DNA of 62,280 bases from Eubacterium sp. GTDB lineage: Bacteria > Bacillota > Clostridia > Lachnospirales > Lachnospiraceae. The stretch is taken from positions 1 through 62,280 of the forward strand of contig JAILMQ010000154.1 of assembly GCA_024692605.1 (NCBI GenBank), read 5' to 3'. The position numbers were made by a program, and so were the translations under genes. Each line of letters opens with the position of its first letter. Positions within the stretch are counted from its first letter, which is position 1. Below the pieces are notes generated by a model. The model searched no databases. It was not told the DNA's origin and saw only the letters and a program-made list of their open reading frames with translations. This document shows, one piece after another, positions 17,324 to 27,801 of this stretch.

Positions 17324-18625
17324 ATGGGATACAACGAAGAAGATGAAGAGTTAGACCGAATCAGAAGGGCATCTGCCAGAAGAAAAAGGGAACTTGAAGA
17401 GCTTCAGAGAGAAGAACTGAGACGTATCAGGGAGCTGGAACAGCGCAAGCAGGAAAAGAAGATGCGCGAACAGCGTAGAGAGGAACGTCCACGTACCCGT
17501 ACATTTGACCCTGATCAGGCAGTCAGTGACGAAGACTATAACAATTCCTATGAAGAAAGACGTCGCAGACCAAGGAATCCTCAGCCTCGTTATGAAGAGG
17601 ATGAATATGATGAGGATTTTGAAGAAGCTGATGATAGAGAAACAAGAAGAGAAAGACAGCAGAAGCAGGCAAAAAGAAATGCCAGAAGACGTAAAAGAAA
17701 GAAAAGTCCTGCAGCAAGATTTTTCAAGACATTTTTTATTGTTTTACTTGTTCTGTTTTTGATCTTTTTCTTTGCAGTATGGAATATCACAAGAAGATTC
17801 AACCATGTTGAATCTGAGGTCAGCAAGAGACCGGCTGCAGGAAAGCATCAGGTTGTAAATATACTTCTTATTGGACAGGATGCAAGAGAAGGAGAGGAAG
17901 GACAGCGTTCAGACAGTATTATCCTTCTTTCTGTTAATGCCAAGAAGAACAAGGTTGCAATGACTTCTATCATGAGAGATACCTATGTTCAGATTCCCGG
18001 ACATGGCGGAAACAGAATCAATGCAGCTTATGCATACGGCGGAATTGATCTTCTTGATCAGACCATAGAAGAGAATTTCGGAATAACCATTGACGGAAAT
18101 GCAATGGTTGACTTCGATGGTTTCCTTGAGGCTATGACAGCCGTTGGAAATATGGATATGGAACTTACAGCTGAAGAGGCTCAGTATATGAATGAGAATC
18201 CTGGATTCGGTTCAAATAATGATGCGTCTGATGAAGTATGGAATCTCCAGCCTGGTGTTAATAACCTTACACCAAGTCAGCTGCTGGCATACTCCAGAAT
18301 CAGATATGTGGGCAATTCCGACTGGGATAGAACCGAGCGACAGAGAAAGGTTATCTCCGGTGCTGTCAGCAAGGTTAAGCATGGTCACTTTATCAGTGGT
18401 TACAACATGGCGACAGAAGCTGCTCCTAGTATAACAACCGATATGAAAACATTTGGCATGCTGAGAGTTGCATCAGGAATAATGACCGGTGGCGAGATGA
18501 AGAGTCATCTGATTCCGGTTGAAGGAACCTATTACGGCGACTATATCGATGGAATGGCAGTTCTTGTTCCTGATATCGAGGCTAATAAGAATTATCTCCA
18601 GGGATATATCAACGGAGAAGACTGA
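17324..18625 (+). CDS. LytR-CpsA-Psr (LCP) family cell-wall glycopolymer ligase
   Basis: LCP proteins transfer teichoic acid or capsular polymers from a lipid carrier to peptidoglycan. The 433-residue protein has an unusually long, highly charged cytosolic N-terminus (Arg/Glu/Lys-rich, about residues 1-135, likely helical), one membrane segment (about 137-160), then the extracellular LCP domain with NILLIGQDAR, the RSDSIILLS strand, SIMRDTYV and GGNRINAAYAYGG motifs. I use ATG 17324 since AGGAGGA precedes it; an upstream in-frame ATG at 17297 lies within dtd. Confidence 0.93.
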   Translation: MGYNEEDEELDRIRRASARRKRELEELQREELRRIRELEQRKQEKKMREQRREERPRTRTFDPDQAVSDEDYNNSYEERRRRPRNPQPRYEEDEYDEDFEEADDRETRRERQQKQAKRNARRRKRKKSPAARFFKTFFIVLLVLFLIFFFAVWNITRRFNHVESEVSKRPAAGKHQVVNILLIGQDAREGEEGQRSDSIILLSVNAKKNKVAMTSIMRDTYVQIPGHGGNRINAAYAYGGIDLLDQTIEENFGITIDGNAMVDFDGFLEAMTAVGNMDMELTAEEAQYMNENPGFGSNNDASDEVWNLQPGVNNLTPSQLLAYSRIRYVGNSDWDRTERQRKVISGAVSKVKHGHFISGYNMATEAAPSITTDMKTFGMLRVASGIMTGGEMKSHLIPVEGTYYGDYIDGMAVLVPDIEANKNYLQGYINGED

Positions 18626-18680
18626 TAAAGGCTTCATGGAAATATAATTAAAAAAAATAAAATAATTTCAATACAATATA

Positions 18681-18708
18681 TTGACTTTTTGAAATTAAGT
18701 TATATACT
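18681..18708 (+). promoter_or_regulatory. Promoter of carAB
   Basis: TTGACT (18681-18686), 16-bp spacer, TATACT (18703-18708): a good sigma-A promoter about 90 bases upstream of carA. Confidence 0.7.
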
Positions 18709-18738
18709 ATATGTTGAATTAAATATAGCTTAAGAAAC

Positions 18739-18771
18739 AAGGGGGTTTTGGGTTTACGCTCAAGGCCCCTT
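18739..18771 (+). promoter_or_regulatory. Hairpin in the carA leader
   Basis: AAGGGG (18739-18744) pairs with CCCCTT (18766-18771), enclosing TTGGG/CTCAA (18748-18752, 18759-18763, one G-U pair). It lies between the carAB promoter and the ribosome site. It lacks a T-run and a PyrR-type loop, so it may regulate translation or merely protect the RNA. Confidence 0.4.
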
Positions 18772-18800
18772 ATTCTCTTGAACAGGGTGGAGAAATAGGT

Positions 18801-19922
18801 ATGAATGAGAATTATAACAAAAAAATAATCCTTGAGGATGGCAGTGAATATCTTGGTTACGGCTTTGGAGCAGACATCGAAAGTGTCACTGAGATAGTAT
18901 TTAATACATCAATGGTTGGTTATCAGGAAATTCTATCGGATCCGTCGTACACATATCAGACAGTTGTGATGACTTATCCGCTGATAGGAAACTACGGAAT
19001 TAATGATGACGATTATGAAACCAGAGAGCCATCCATAGGTGGACTTATAGTACGGGAGTATAACGACGAACCATCAAACTTCAGAAGCAGTAAAACACTT
19101 TCAGAGCTTATGAAGGAATATAATATTCCCGGTATCTACGGGGTTGATACTAGAGAGATAACAAGAAGTATCAGAGATCTGGGAAGCAGAAGGATGCTTA
19201 TTACAGGGATTGATACTACACTTGAAGAAGGCTTGAAGAAGATAAAGGAAACTCCTGTTTTACATGATGCAGTTGCCCAGGTCAGCTGTAAGGAAAAATG
19301 GACCAGCTATGCATCCAGATTCATGGCTGGTAAATCCCTTCATGTTGTGGCTATCGATTGCGGTATTAAAAGAAATATCATACGATCTCTCAATAATAAA
19401 TTCTGTGAAGTAACAGTAGTTCCTTACAACACTTCAGTTGAGGAGATTGAAGCATTAAATCCGGACGGAATCTTCCTTTCAAACGGTCCCGGAGACCCAA
19501 CGGATGTTCCGGTTGTTTATGAAAATGTAAGAAAGCTCATCGGACATTATCCAATATTCGGAATATGTCTCGGTCATCAGATGATCTCACTGGCTTATGG
19601 AGCAAAGACCTATAAGCTTAAGTTTGGACACAGAGGTGGAAACCATCCTGTAAAGAATCTGAAAAATGATAAGATCGAGATCACATCTCAGAATCATTCC
19701 TATGCAGTAGATGAAGACAGTTTACATAATACAAAACTTGAGGTTACCCATGTTAATATCCTTGACAACACCGTTGAAGGTGTTCAGTGCAGGGAGGATA
19801 TGGTTTTTAGTGTGCAATACCACCCGGAAAGCGCACCCGGACCACAGGACAGCAGTTATTTGTTTGATGAATTCATTGATATGATGACAGAGAACAAAGG
19901 TTTACATAAAGTTAGTGAGTAA
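18801..19922 (+). CDS. carA: Carbamoyl-phosphate synthase small (glutaminase) subunit
   Basis: CarA releases ammonia from glutamine and passes it to CarB for carbamoyl phosphate, the first step of pyrimidine and arginine synthesis. The 373-residue protein has the CarA-specific N-terminal domain and a class I glutamine amidotransferase domain with nucleophile Cys256 (GICLGHQM) and the His-Glu pair in QYHPESAPGP. GGTGGAG lies just upstream of ATG 18801. carB follows after 12 bases. Confidence 0.97.
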   Translation: MNENYNKKIILEDGSEYLGYGFGADIESVTEIVFNTSMVGYQEILSDPSYTYQTVVMTYPLIGNYGINDDDYETREPSIGGLIVREYNDEPSNFRSSKTLSELMKEYNIPGIYGVDTREITRSIRDLGSRRMLITGIDTTLEEGLKKIKETPVLHDAVAQVSCKEKWTSYASRFMAGKSLHVVAIDCGIKRNIIRSLNNKFCEVTVVPYNTSVEEIEALNPDGIFLSNGPGDPTDVPVVYENVRKLIGHYPIFGICLGHQMISLAYGAKTYKLKFGHRGGNHPVKNLKNDKIEITSQNHSYAVDEDSLHNTKLEVTHVNILDNTVEGVQCREDMVFSVQYHPESAPGPQDSSYLFDEFIDMMTENKGLHKVSE

Positions 19923-19934
19923 AGGAGAGAAGAC

Positions 19935-22900
19935 ATGCCAAAGAGAACAGATTTACACAAGATAATGGTAATTGGTTCAGGACCAATAGTTATAGGTCAG
20001 GCGGCAGAGTTCGACTATGCAGGAACTCAGGCGTGCCTTGCTCTTAAGGAAGAGGGGTATAAGGTTATTCTTTGTAACTCTAATCCCGCTACAATAATGA
20101 CTGATCCCAGTATTGCAGATAAGGTATATATGGAACCCCTTACACTGGAGTATATAGCCAAGATTGTAAGATATGAAAGACCGGATGCAATAGTTCCATC
20201 TCTTGGAGGTCAGACCGGACTTAACCTGGCAATCCAGCTTCAGAAAAAGGGAATCTTGGATGAATGCCAGTGTGAACTTCTTGGTACCAGCAGCAGAAGT
20301 ATTGAACGAGCCGAAGACAGAGAGCTTTTCAAAGAGCTTTGTGAGGAGCTGGGAGAGCCTGTGCTTCCATCAGAAATAGCCAACAATATGGAAGAAGGAC
20401 TGAAGGCGGCAGAGGATATAGGTTATCCGGTTATTCTGCGTCCTGCATATACCCTTGGCGGAACCGGTGGTGGTTTCGCATCAGACGAAGAAGAGTTCAG
20501 AGAGATAATGAAGAATGCTCTTGTACTTTCACCTGTTCATCAGGTTCTTATTGAGAAAAGTATAAAGGGTTATAAGGAGATAGAGTACGAAGTAATGCGC
20601 GATGCAAATGACACAGCCATTACTATCTGTAACATGGAAAATGTAGATCCTGTTGGAATTCATACAGGAGATTCAATAGTTGTCTGCCCATCACAGACGT
20701 TGACAAACAAAGAGTATCACATGCTCCGTGACAGTGCCCTTAAGATAATACGTGCCCTTGAAATAAGAGGTGGATGTAATGTTCAGTTTGCCCTGGATCC
20801 TAAATCCTTCCAGTATTATCTGATCGAGGTTAATCCGAGAGTATCCAGATCCTCAGCCCTTGCATCTAAAGCCAGTGGTTATCCTATCGCAAGAGTATCT
20901 GCAAAGATAAGTATCGGCATGAGACTGGATGAGATAATGCTTGCCAACACACCTGCTTCTTTCGAACCTGCACTGGATTATGTGGTAACAAAGATGTCCA
21001 GATTCCCATTTGATAAGTTCGCCGATGCCAATAACACCCTGGGTACACAGATGAAGGCTACCGGTGAGGTCATGAGTATCGGACGTACACTTGAAGAAAG
21101 TCTGCTTAAGGCTATCAGATCTCTTGAAATCGGAGTATTCCATCTTCATAATGAGAAGTTCGATAAGGATAGTGAGTCAAAAGAATTTGCCGATGACGAA
21201 AAGCTTCTTGATTATATTTCCCTTGGAACGGATGACAGAATCTATGCCATAGCAGAGCTTATGAAAAGAGGCGTTTCTATAGAGCAGATCGCAGATAAGA
21301 CCGCCATAGATATGATATTCCTGAGGAAGTTCAGAAATATCGTTAACGAAGAAAAAGCATTACAGGAAAATGTAAATAACATAGATGAACTTAAAGCAGC
21401 AAAGAAGTTAGGCTTCTCTGATAAGGAGATAGCAGTTCTCTGGAATACTGATGAAGAGAGCATATGGAAGATAAGAAGAGAAAACAAAATCTATCCGGTT
21501 TATAAGATGATAGACAGCTGTGCTTCAGAGTTTGACAGCTACATACCTTACTTTTATTCCACCTATGAGCATCAGAATGAGTCCATAGTTTCAGAGAAAA
21601 AGAAGGTTATCGTTCTGGGTGCAGGTCCTATCAGAATCGGACAGGGTGTGGAGTTTGATTATTCAACCGTTCATGCGGTTCAGACCATTAAATCCTTTGG
21701 GTATGACGCTATCATAATCAATAACAATCCTGAAACAGTTTCGACTGATTATACAACAGCAGATAAGCTGTATTTTGAGCCTCTCACACCAGAGGATGTG
21801 ATGAATATCATAGATCTTGAAAATCCAATCGGAGTAATTGCTTCTCTTGGTGGACAGACAGCCATAAATCTTGCAGAGCCTCTGCATAAGAGAGGAGTAA
21901 AGATAATCGGTACGGATTGTGATGCCATCGATAAGGCAGAAGACCGTAATCTTTTCGAACACCTTCTGGAAGAACTTGAGATTCCACAGCCTAAGGGACA
22001 GGCAGTAACATCCATAGAAGCGGGAATCAAAGCTGCTTCTGAAATAGGATATCCGGTGCTTGTTCGTCCAAGCTTCGTTCTTGGTGGACGTGCTATGCAG
22101 ATCGTAGCAAAAGAAGAGGATTTGAAGACCTATCTTAAGACTGCGGTTGAAATTGACGAGGATAAACCGGTATTGGTTGATAAATACATCAGAGGTAAAG
22201 AACTGGAAGTAGATGCCATCTGTGATGGGGAAAATGTATTCGTTCCGGGAATTATGGAACTGGTTGAAAGAACCGGTGTACATTCCGGCGATTCCATCAG
22301 CGTATATCCACCATTCAGCGTTTCCCAGAAGGTTAAGGACACAATCCTTGATTACACAGTAAAGCTGGGTCTCGGAATCGGTATTATCGGACTTTTCAAT
22401 ATACAGTTTATTGTAGACAAGGATGAAAATGTTTATATCATCGAGGTTAATCCAAGATCCTCAAGAACAGTTCCATTTCTTTCAAAGGCAACAGGCTACA
22501 GTCTGCCGGATATAGCAACGCTGGTAATTCTTGGAAAGAGTCTTAAGGAACAGGGTTATGGCGACGTAGTTTATCCGGAGGAGAAGAAGCGCTGGTATGT
22601 AAAGGCACCTGCCTTCTCATTCTCAAAACTGAAGGGTATGGATGCATATCTTTCACCGGAGATGAAATCCACAGGTGAAGCCATCGGATATGACGCAAAG
22701 CTTCACAGAGCTATGTTTAAAGCGCTTGTTGCATCCGGACTCAAGCTTCAGAATTACGGAACAGTGCTTGTTACTCTTGCTGATGAAGATAAAGAAGAGG
22801 CACTTCCGCTTATAAAGAGGTTCTATGATATGGGCTTCAATATCGAAGCTTCAATAGGAACTGCTGACTTCCTGAAGGAACATGGTATAAAGACCAGAGT

Positions 22901-23141
22901 AAGGGGCAAGATGAGTGAGGGAAGTGAAGAGATACTTAAGTCACTTCGTTCAGGATATGTAAGTTATCTTATCAATACCAGAGCCATAATGTCCGGTGTT
23001 CATTACGGAGACGGAGTGGAGATAAGAAGATGTGCCAGCGAAAACAATGTAACAATGTTTACATCCATTGATACAGTAAAGGTTCTTCTGGATGTGCTTG
23101 AAGAGCTTACTATTTCAGTATCAACCATCGACGCTGAATAG
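19935..23141 (+). CDS. carB: Carbamoyl-phosphate synthase large subunit
   Basis: A 1068-residue CarB with both homologous halves: each begins with a GxGPIxIGQxxEFDY nucleotide-fold motif (about residues 10-25 and 560-575) and carries an ATP-grasp domain (bicarbonate phosphorylation in the first, carbamate phosphorylation in the second). The last 130 residues form the MGS-like allosteric domain ([16 protein letters not shown]). Length and motif order are complete. It forms an operon with carA. Confidence 0.97.
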   Translation: MPKRTDLHKIMVIGSGPIVIGQAAEFDYAGTQACLALKEEGYKVILCNSNPATIMTDPSIADKVYMEPLTLEYIAKIVRYERPDAIVPSLGGQTGLNLAIQLQKKGILDECQCELLGTSSRSIERAEDRELFKELCEELGEPVLPSEIANNMEEGLKAAEDIGYPVILRPAYTLGGTGGGFASDEEEFREIMKNALVLSPVHQVLIEKSIKGYKEIEYEVMRDANDTAITICNMENVDPVGIHTGDSIVVCPSQTLTNKEYHMLRDSALKIIRALEIRGGCNVQFALDPKSFQYYLIEVNPRVSRSSALASKASGYPIARVSAKISIGMRLDEIMLANTPASFEPALDYVVTKMSRFPFDKFADANNTLGTQMKATGEVMSIGRTLEESLLKAIRSLEIGVFHLHNEKFDKDSESKEFADDEKLLDYISLGTDDRIYAIAELMKRGVSIEQIADKTAIDMIFLRKFRNIVNEEKALQENVNNIDELKAAKKLGFSDKEIAVLWNTDEESIWKIRRENKIYPVYKMIDSCASEFDSYIPYFYSTYEHQNESIVSEKKKVIVLGAGPIRIGQGVEFDYSTVHAVQTIKSFGYDAIIINNNPETVSTDYTTADKLYFEPLTPEDVMNIIDLENPIGVIASLGGQTAINLAEPLHKRGVKIIGTDCDAIDKAEDRNLFEHLLEELEIPQPKGQAVTSIEAGIKAASEIGYPVLVRPSFVLGGRAMQIVAKEEDLKTYLKTAVEIDEDKPVLVDKYIRGKELEVDAICDGENVFVPGIMELVERTGVHSGDSISVYPPFSVSQKVKDTILDYTVKLGLGIGIIGLFNIQFIVDKDENVYIIEVNPRSSRTVPFLSKATGYSLPDIATLVILGKSLKEQGYGDVVYPEEKKRWYVKAPAFSFSKLKGMDAYLSPEMKSTGEAIGYDAKLHRAMFKALVASGLKLQNYGTVLVTLADEDKEEALPLIKRFYDMGFNIEASIGTADFLKEHGIKTRVRGKMSEGSEEILKSLRSGYVSYLINTRAIMSGVHYGDGVEIRRCASENNVTMFTSIDTVKVLLDVLEELTISVSTIDAE

Positions 23142-23168
23142 GATTTCTATAAACATACAAAAAAATCA

Positions 23169-23211
23169 GACCATGGTATTCATCTTTGAATGAAAATACC
23201 ATGGTCTTTTT
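23169..23211. terminator. Terminator between carB and the symporter gene
   Basis: Twelve-bp stem GACCATGGTATT/AATACCATGGTC (23169-23180, 23195-23206) followed by TTTTTG; preceded by A-rich bases, so it can serve both convergent genes. Confidence 0.88.
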
Positions 23212-23254
23212 GTTTATTTATTTCTTTACATTTTCTTTTGTTTTACATTTTTCT

Positions 23255-24652
23255 TTACTTAATGAACTTCTTGAATACTCCCAATGATATGAGCAGAAGT
23301 AATATCAGAAGCACTGGAGCAATAAATCTTACCATTATGCCATATAGAATTTTACGGTTGAACTTTTCTCCGTTTTTGGTTACCTCGTCAGTAACAATCT
23401 TAGGAGAGATGATCCAGCCTACAAGGATACAGGTTGCTATGGCAACCACCGGCATGAATACATTGTTACTGATGTAATCCATGATATCCAGAATCTGTGC
23501 ATCATTTCCGTTTGGAAGCTTTATGTTAAAGAATAACTTGTTATAACCAAGACATACTATGACTGCGATTACAAGGGCAACTAAGCTTTCGCCGATAGTT
23601 GATTTATGTCTGGATAACTTAAACTTGTCCATCATTCCCGATACGATAGCCTCAAGGATTGATATGGCACTTGTTATAGCAGCAAACAGAACCATGGCGA
23701 AGAACAGTGAACCGATTATATTGCCTATAGGTCCCATTGCCATGAAAATCTTAGGCAATGATACGAACATAAGTGAAGGTCCTGTGGACATTCCGTCAGG
23801 TCCCATAAATACATAAACTGCAGGGATTATCATTACGCCGGCAAGAAATGCAACAGCAGTATCGAAAATCTCTATCTGGTTTATGGATCTTGCAAGATTA
23901 TCCTCATCCTTAACATATGATCCGTAGGTGATCATAATACCCATTGAAACAGACAGACTGTAGAAGAGCTGTCCGATGGCATCCATAATGGTCATACAAA
24001 ACTTGGTAAATGTAAGACCCTTTACACTTGGTATAAACAGTATTTTTAATCCTTTCAGTCCGGTAGCTCCGGTGTCCGCATTCTTAAGAGTTAATGAATA
24101 AATAGCAATTCCGATTACAAGAATAAAAAGGATTGGCATTACTATTTTTGAAAATCTTTCTATACCGCCTTCAACTCCCACATAAATGATCAGTGCACAT
24201 ATTGCAAGAAATACAAATGTAGTTATGATAGGTTCATACTGACTTGTGATGAAGCCTGTGAAATAATCATCCTGTGCAGCCTCTGCGCCGTGATTGGTCA
24301 TAAATGCAATAAAGTATTTAAGAACCCAACCTCCGATTACGCAGTAGTAAGGCATTATCATGAAGGGAACGATACTTGCAAGCCATCCGAGCCAGCCCCA
24401 TCCCTTTTTCAGGGTTGTATATGCAGTTAACGGACTTTGTTTTGTTTTTCTTCCGATGGAAATCTCAGTAGTGAGCATTGCAAAACCAAATGTAAGTGCA
24501 AGCATCAGATATATGGCAAGGAAGAGTCCACCTCCGTTTCTTGCAGCAAGATATGGGAATCTCCATATATTTCCAAGTCCTACAGCGCTTCCTGCTGCAG
24601 CAAGTACAAATCCGATTGATCCCTTAAAGGAACTTCTAGGTTTCTCGTTCAT
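23255..24652 (-). CDS. Sodium-dependent neurotransmitter:sodium symporter family transporter
   Basis: A 465-residue SNF/NSS family protein. The N-terminus carries the family motif for sodium and substrate binding (AAAGSAVGLGNIWRFPY, about residues 14-30). About eleven membrane segments are seen, as in prokaryotic members (Tyt1, MhsT), which import amino acids with Na+. The exact amino acid is unknown. It is a single-gene unit with its own promoter and faces carB convergently. Confidence 0.93.
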   Translation of the reverse strand: MNEKPRSSFKGSIGFVLAAAGSAVGLGNIWRFPYLAARNGGGLFLAIYLMLALTFGFAMLTTEISIGRKTKQSPLTAYTTLKKGWGWLGWLASIVPFMIMPYYCVIGGWVLKYFIAFMTNHGAEAAQDDYFTGFITSQYEPIITTFVFLAICALIIYVGVEGGIERFSKIVMPILFILVIGIAIYSLTLKNADTGATGLKGLKILFIPSVKGLTFTKFCMTIMDAIGQLFYSLSVSMGIMITYGSYVKDEDNLARSINQIEIFDTAVAFLAGVMIIPAVYVFMGPDGMSTGPSLMFVSLPKIFMAMGPIGNIIGSLFFAMVLFAAITSAISILEAIVSGMMDKFKLSRHKSTIGESLVALVIAVIVCLGYNKLFFNIKLPNGNDAQILDIMDYISNNVFMPVVAIATCILVGWIISPKIVTDEVTKNGEKFNRKILYGIMVRFIAPVLLILLLLISLGVFKKFIK

Positions 24653-24726
24653 TTTATGACCTCTTTCAATTTAGTTTTTAGTAGATATTAATGATAATAT
24701 CCAAGGTAGAACATGCGTTATTCAGC

Positions 24727-24755
24727 ATTGTAAGTATAATTCTAATGTTTGTCAA
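24727..24755 (-). promoter_or_regulatory. Promoter of the sodium symporter gene
   Basis: On the minus strand TTGACA (24755-24750), 17-bp spacer, TACAAT (24732-24727), about 75 bases upstream of the start codon; near consensus. Confidence 0.75.
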
Positions 24756-24909
24756 TTTAAGAAGTTACAATACACTAAAAAAAGCTATTTATATAAAAAA
24801 GAAAATGATTTTGAGTGCAATAAAAATATAGTAAATACAAATAAAATATGATAAAATAATTACGTGTGTTTTTCGTATAAATAATTCATTTCTAATATGG
24901 GTTTGAAAT

Positions 24910-26616
24910 ATGATAAGAATAAACGGAAAAAAGAAGCTATTATATACAATAATTCTTATTCTGTTGGGTGTTTTTATAAACAGATTAGGTGCAAATATCG
25001 TATCTGTTACCGGATGTCCTCTCTATCTTGATTCCATAGGAACTATGATAGTGGCAGTGGTTGGAGGACTTGCTCCCGGTTCAACAGTGGGATTTATAAC
25101 AAACATGATAGGTGGGTTTAGCGATACATCTACCTTCTATTATGGTCTGTTTAATGTTGTTATTGCAGTTATAGCCGGAAAGGCTGCAGATAAAGGATTT
25201 TTTGATAAACTCTATAAGGTTTTCTATCTGATTCCTATTTTCCTGCTTTTGAGTATTCCGTGCTCATTATTAACTTATATATTGTACGGATTTAAAATAG
25301 CAGATAATGCGTCAATGCCGATAGCCAACATCCTTCATTCCCGTGGAATGTCGGTTCTAATGTCACAGACGATTGCTGATTTTTGTATAGAACTTCCGGA
25401 TAAGCTTATATCCATACTGGTTGCTTATCTGGTATGCATGCTTATACCAAAGAAAGTAAAAGATGAGTTTATCGTGGTTGCAGGCAGGGATGTTTCGGAT
25501 GCCGGTCCGGAGAATATGAAAATCTGGCATCCTCTGAGATCTCAGGTGGCCAAGGTGCTTACACTTTCCGGTCTTGCCATCACTATTGTGGCTTTTGCCA
25601 TATCCTATAAAACCTATATGGAATCGAAAATAGCCGGTTTCACAACAGGTAACTATAATATGCATGAGATTCGTACGGAAACACTTCTTTATTGTGGAAA
25701 AATGTTTTCTGCAGTTTTAGGACTGTTGATATGTATAGTTTCCTGGTCTATGGTACTTGCCAATCGGAGGGTGGTAAGCCCGCTGAACAAGATGGCAAAG
25801 GAGATGGGACGGTTTGCATATGATACAGAAAAGGGAAGAGACAAATCCATAGAGAAGATCGAATCCCTTGATATCCACACAGAGAATGAAATCGAAGAAC
25901 TATATCTGGCGATGATGAAAACCGTTAAGGATATAGATGAATATATAGATAAAACTACTGAACAGGCGGAAATTATTTCAGACCTGAATATTAATATCAT
26001 TACTGCACTTGCGGATATAGTGGAAAGCAGGGATGAAACAACAGGAAACCACGTTAAGAGAACGGCAGCGTATTGTGCACTCATAGCGGGAGGACTTCTT
26101 GAAAAAGGTAAGTATAAGGATCTGGTGACGGAAGAGTATATAAATACTCTGACAATTGCAGCACCTCTTCATGATATCGGTAAGATCAAGATACCTGACG
26201 CAATACTGAATAAACCGGGACGGCTGACAGATGAAGAATTCGAGATCATAAAGACGCACACCGTACTGGGATTTGAGATGCTGGAGAGTATCAGTGAAAC
26301 AATGGGTACTACCGAGTACCTCCAGATGGCAAAGAATATTGCACTTCATCACCATGAATGGTGGGATGGAAGCAGCAAAGGATATCCAAGAGGACTTAAA
26401 GGAGAACAGATTCCTTTATCTGCAAGGATAATGGCGGTAGCAGATGTTTTCGATGCACTTGTATCCAAACGACCTTATAAGGATGGATTTTCAGTAGAGA
26501 AAGCATTTGAAATAATGAAGGAAGAAAGTGGAACACATTTTGATCCTGAACTTGTGGAAATATTAATTGAAAACAAAGAGAACCTATTAATGATCAAAGA
26601 AAGGTATGATGAGTAG
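24910..26616 (+). CDS. Membrane HD-GYP c-di-GMP phosphodiesterase with ECF-S-like sensor region
   Basis: A 568-residue protein. Residues about 8-185 form a hydrophobic bundle resembling ECF-transporter S components (PLYLDSIGTMIVAVVGGLAPGSTVGFITN), then two more membrane segments (about 215-235 and 260-285) bracket a short extracellular loop, followed by a HAMP-like segment (RRVVSPLNKMAKEMGRF) and an HD-GYP domain from about 350. Catalytic HD is H421-D422 (HDIGK), and HHHEWWDG starts at 480, with the GYP motif present (KGYPRG). HD-GYP enzymes hydrolyse c-di-GMP to pGpG/GMP. I infer a membrane-sensed c-di-GMP degrading enzyme. It is first in the c-di-GMP gene block. The 257 bases upstream are AT-rich; apart from the divergent symporter promoter I see only a weak TATGAT-type box. 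Confidence 0.85.
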   Translation: MIRINGKKKLLYTIILILLGVFINRLGANIVSVTGCPLYLDSIGTMIVAVVGGLAPGSTVGFITNMIGGFSDTSTFYYGLFNVVIAVIAGKAADKGFFDKLYKVFYLIPIFLLLSIPCSLLTYILYGFKIADNASMPIANILHSRGMSVLMSQTIADFCIELPDKLISILVAYLVCMLIPKKVKDEFIVVAGRDVSDAGPENMKIWHPLRSQVAKVLTLSGLAITIVAFAISYKTYMESKIAGFTTGNYNMHEIRTETLLYCGKMFSAVLGLLICIVSWSMVLANRRVVSPLNKMAKEMGRFAYDTEKGRDKSIEKIESLDIHTENEIEELYLAMMKTVKDIDEYIDKTTEQAEIISDLNINIITALADIVESRDETTGNHVKRTAAYCALIAGGLLEKGKYKDLVTEEYINTLTIAAPLHDIGKIKIPDAILNKPGRLTDEEFEIIKTHTVLGFEMLESISETMGTTEYLQMAKNIALHHHEWWDGSSKGYPRGLKGEQIPLSARIMAVADVFDALVSKRPYKDGFSVEKAFEIMKEESGTHFDPELVEILIENKENLLMIKERYDE

Positions 26617-26640
26617 AACTCAGGAGAAAGGGGAAAACAA

Positions 26641-27603
26641 ATGGACGATTTAATGTATTTTATGGATGAAGATGCAGTTGATAAGCTTACCGGAATGTCA
26701 CCTGACATGGGTATCATTGAAAAACTGGCTCAGGCATGCGAGACTGAACAGGGAGCTCTCATGATCATCAATCTTGATAATTCAGAGATCTTCAATGATG
26801 TTTATGGCTATGATGTAGGAGAGGTGCTTATTGAAAAGGTAGAAGAAGCCATAATAGCCAACACAGCAGATGATTCTATTCACGGCAGAATCGGAGGGGA
26901 TGAGTTTGTTGTATTCTGCAGAACAATAAACGATAAAGTTGCAGCATCCAGAATATATGGAAACATTAATAACCAGATTTCTGAGGTTGTTAAAAAGCTT
27001 GTAGGTGAGGAAATGAGAATCTCACTTGGAGCATCCTTTGGTGTTGTTTTCGTTCCTGAGCAGGGTACCAATTATGATACTCTTTTCAACAAGGCATACA
27101 GAGCACTTGATCATGTTAAGCAGACCGGTAATACAGGCTGTGCATTCTATGAGAAGAGAATCACTAACGATGATACCATCGTTATGGATGATTTTGATTA
27201 TCTCAGCAAGGGCCTTGACGGTGGCGACAAGGATAAGGGTGCACTTTGGCTTGAGTATGACTACTTCAGTATCGTATACCGTTTCATGAGAAGATACATT
27301 CATACATACAAGGGTTCAGCTGTTAAGATGCTTATTTCAATCACACCGACTGTAGATGATATTACAATTGATGAATTCAACGTAATGACAAGAGCTTTCG
27401 GAAAGATTGTTAACAGCTCCCTCAGAAAGAGTGATCTTATGATGCAGAGTCGTAAGAATCAGTTCTTCCTTCTGCTTCCTGAAATTCCTCAGGACTACGT
27501 TACAAAGGTATTCAACAGAATAAGAAATACCTGGGCTAAGACAGAGTATTACGATATTACAGAAATCAGCTATGAAGCTGACAGACTTACAGCAGAAGAG
27601 TAG
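26641..27603 (+). CDS. GGDEF protein with a second, degenerate GGDEF-like domain
   Basis: A 320-residue cytosolic protein with no membrane segment. The first domain (about residues 10-170) is a diguanylate cyclase domain with an intact GGDEF at 85-89 and the upstream NLDNSEIFNDVYGYDVGEVLI metal/substrate region, so it should make c-di-GMP; no RxxD inhibitory site precedes the motif. The second half (about 195-310) keeps the fold pattern (LRKSDLMMQSRKNQFFLLLPE) but has lost GGDEF, and may be regulatory. AGGAGAAAGGGG lies upstream of ATG 26641; the gap to the preceding HD-GYP gene is 24 bases. Confidence 0.85.
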   Translation: MDDLMYFMDEDAVDKLTGMSPDMGIIEKLAQACETEQGALMIINLDNSEIFNDVYGYDVGEVLIEKVEEAIIANTADDSIHGRIGGDEFVVFCRTINDKVAASRIYGNINNQISEVVKKLVGEEMRISLGASFGVVFVPEQGTNYDTLFNKAYRALDHVKQTGNTGCAFYEKRITNDDTIVMDDFDYLSKGLDGGDKDKGALWLEYDYFSIVYRFMRRYIHTYKGSAVKMLISITPTVDDITIDEFNVMTRAFGKIVNSSLRKSDLMMQSRKNQFFLLLPEIPQDYVTKVFNRIRNTWAKTEYYDITEISYEADRLTAEE

Positions 27604-27608
27604 AGCAT

Positions 27609-27800
27609 ATGAAAAAGATAAAAAGAAATATGGCCAAATGCAGGAAATGCGGAGATGTTATAGAATCAAAATCCAGATGTAATCTGGTGAGATGTTCCTG
27701 CGGTGCCATCTATATAGACGGTGGTAAGCATTATCTCAAGAGAGGTTATAAGGAAGATCCGGAAGACCTTATTGAGATGAGTGAGTACGAAGAGGTTTGA
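27609..27800 (+). CDS. Small zinc-ribbon-like protein
   Basis: A 63-residue basic protein with CRKCG and CNLVRCSCG cysteine pairs (five cysteines), likely a zinc ribbon; similar small proteins of the DUF7695 type occur in Clostridia. It overlaps nothing but is wedged 5 bases after the GGDEF stop and one base before the lipase start, so it is firmly within the operon. Function unknown; an adaptor or nucleic-acid binder is possible. Confidence 0.75.
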   Translation: MKKIKRNMAKCRKCGDVIESKSRCNLVRCSCGAIYIDGGKHYLKRGYKEDPEDLIEMSEYEEV

Positions 27801-27801
27801 T

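Noticed and set aside
21663-22283. Long antisense reading frame inside carB
   Set aside because: It lies wholly opposite a highly conserved gene, has no ribosome site and its product resembles no protein family.
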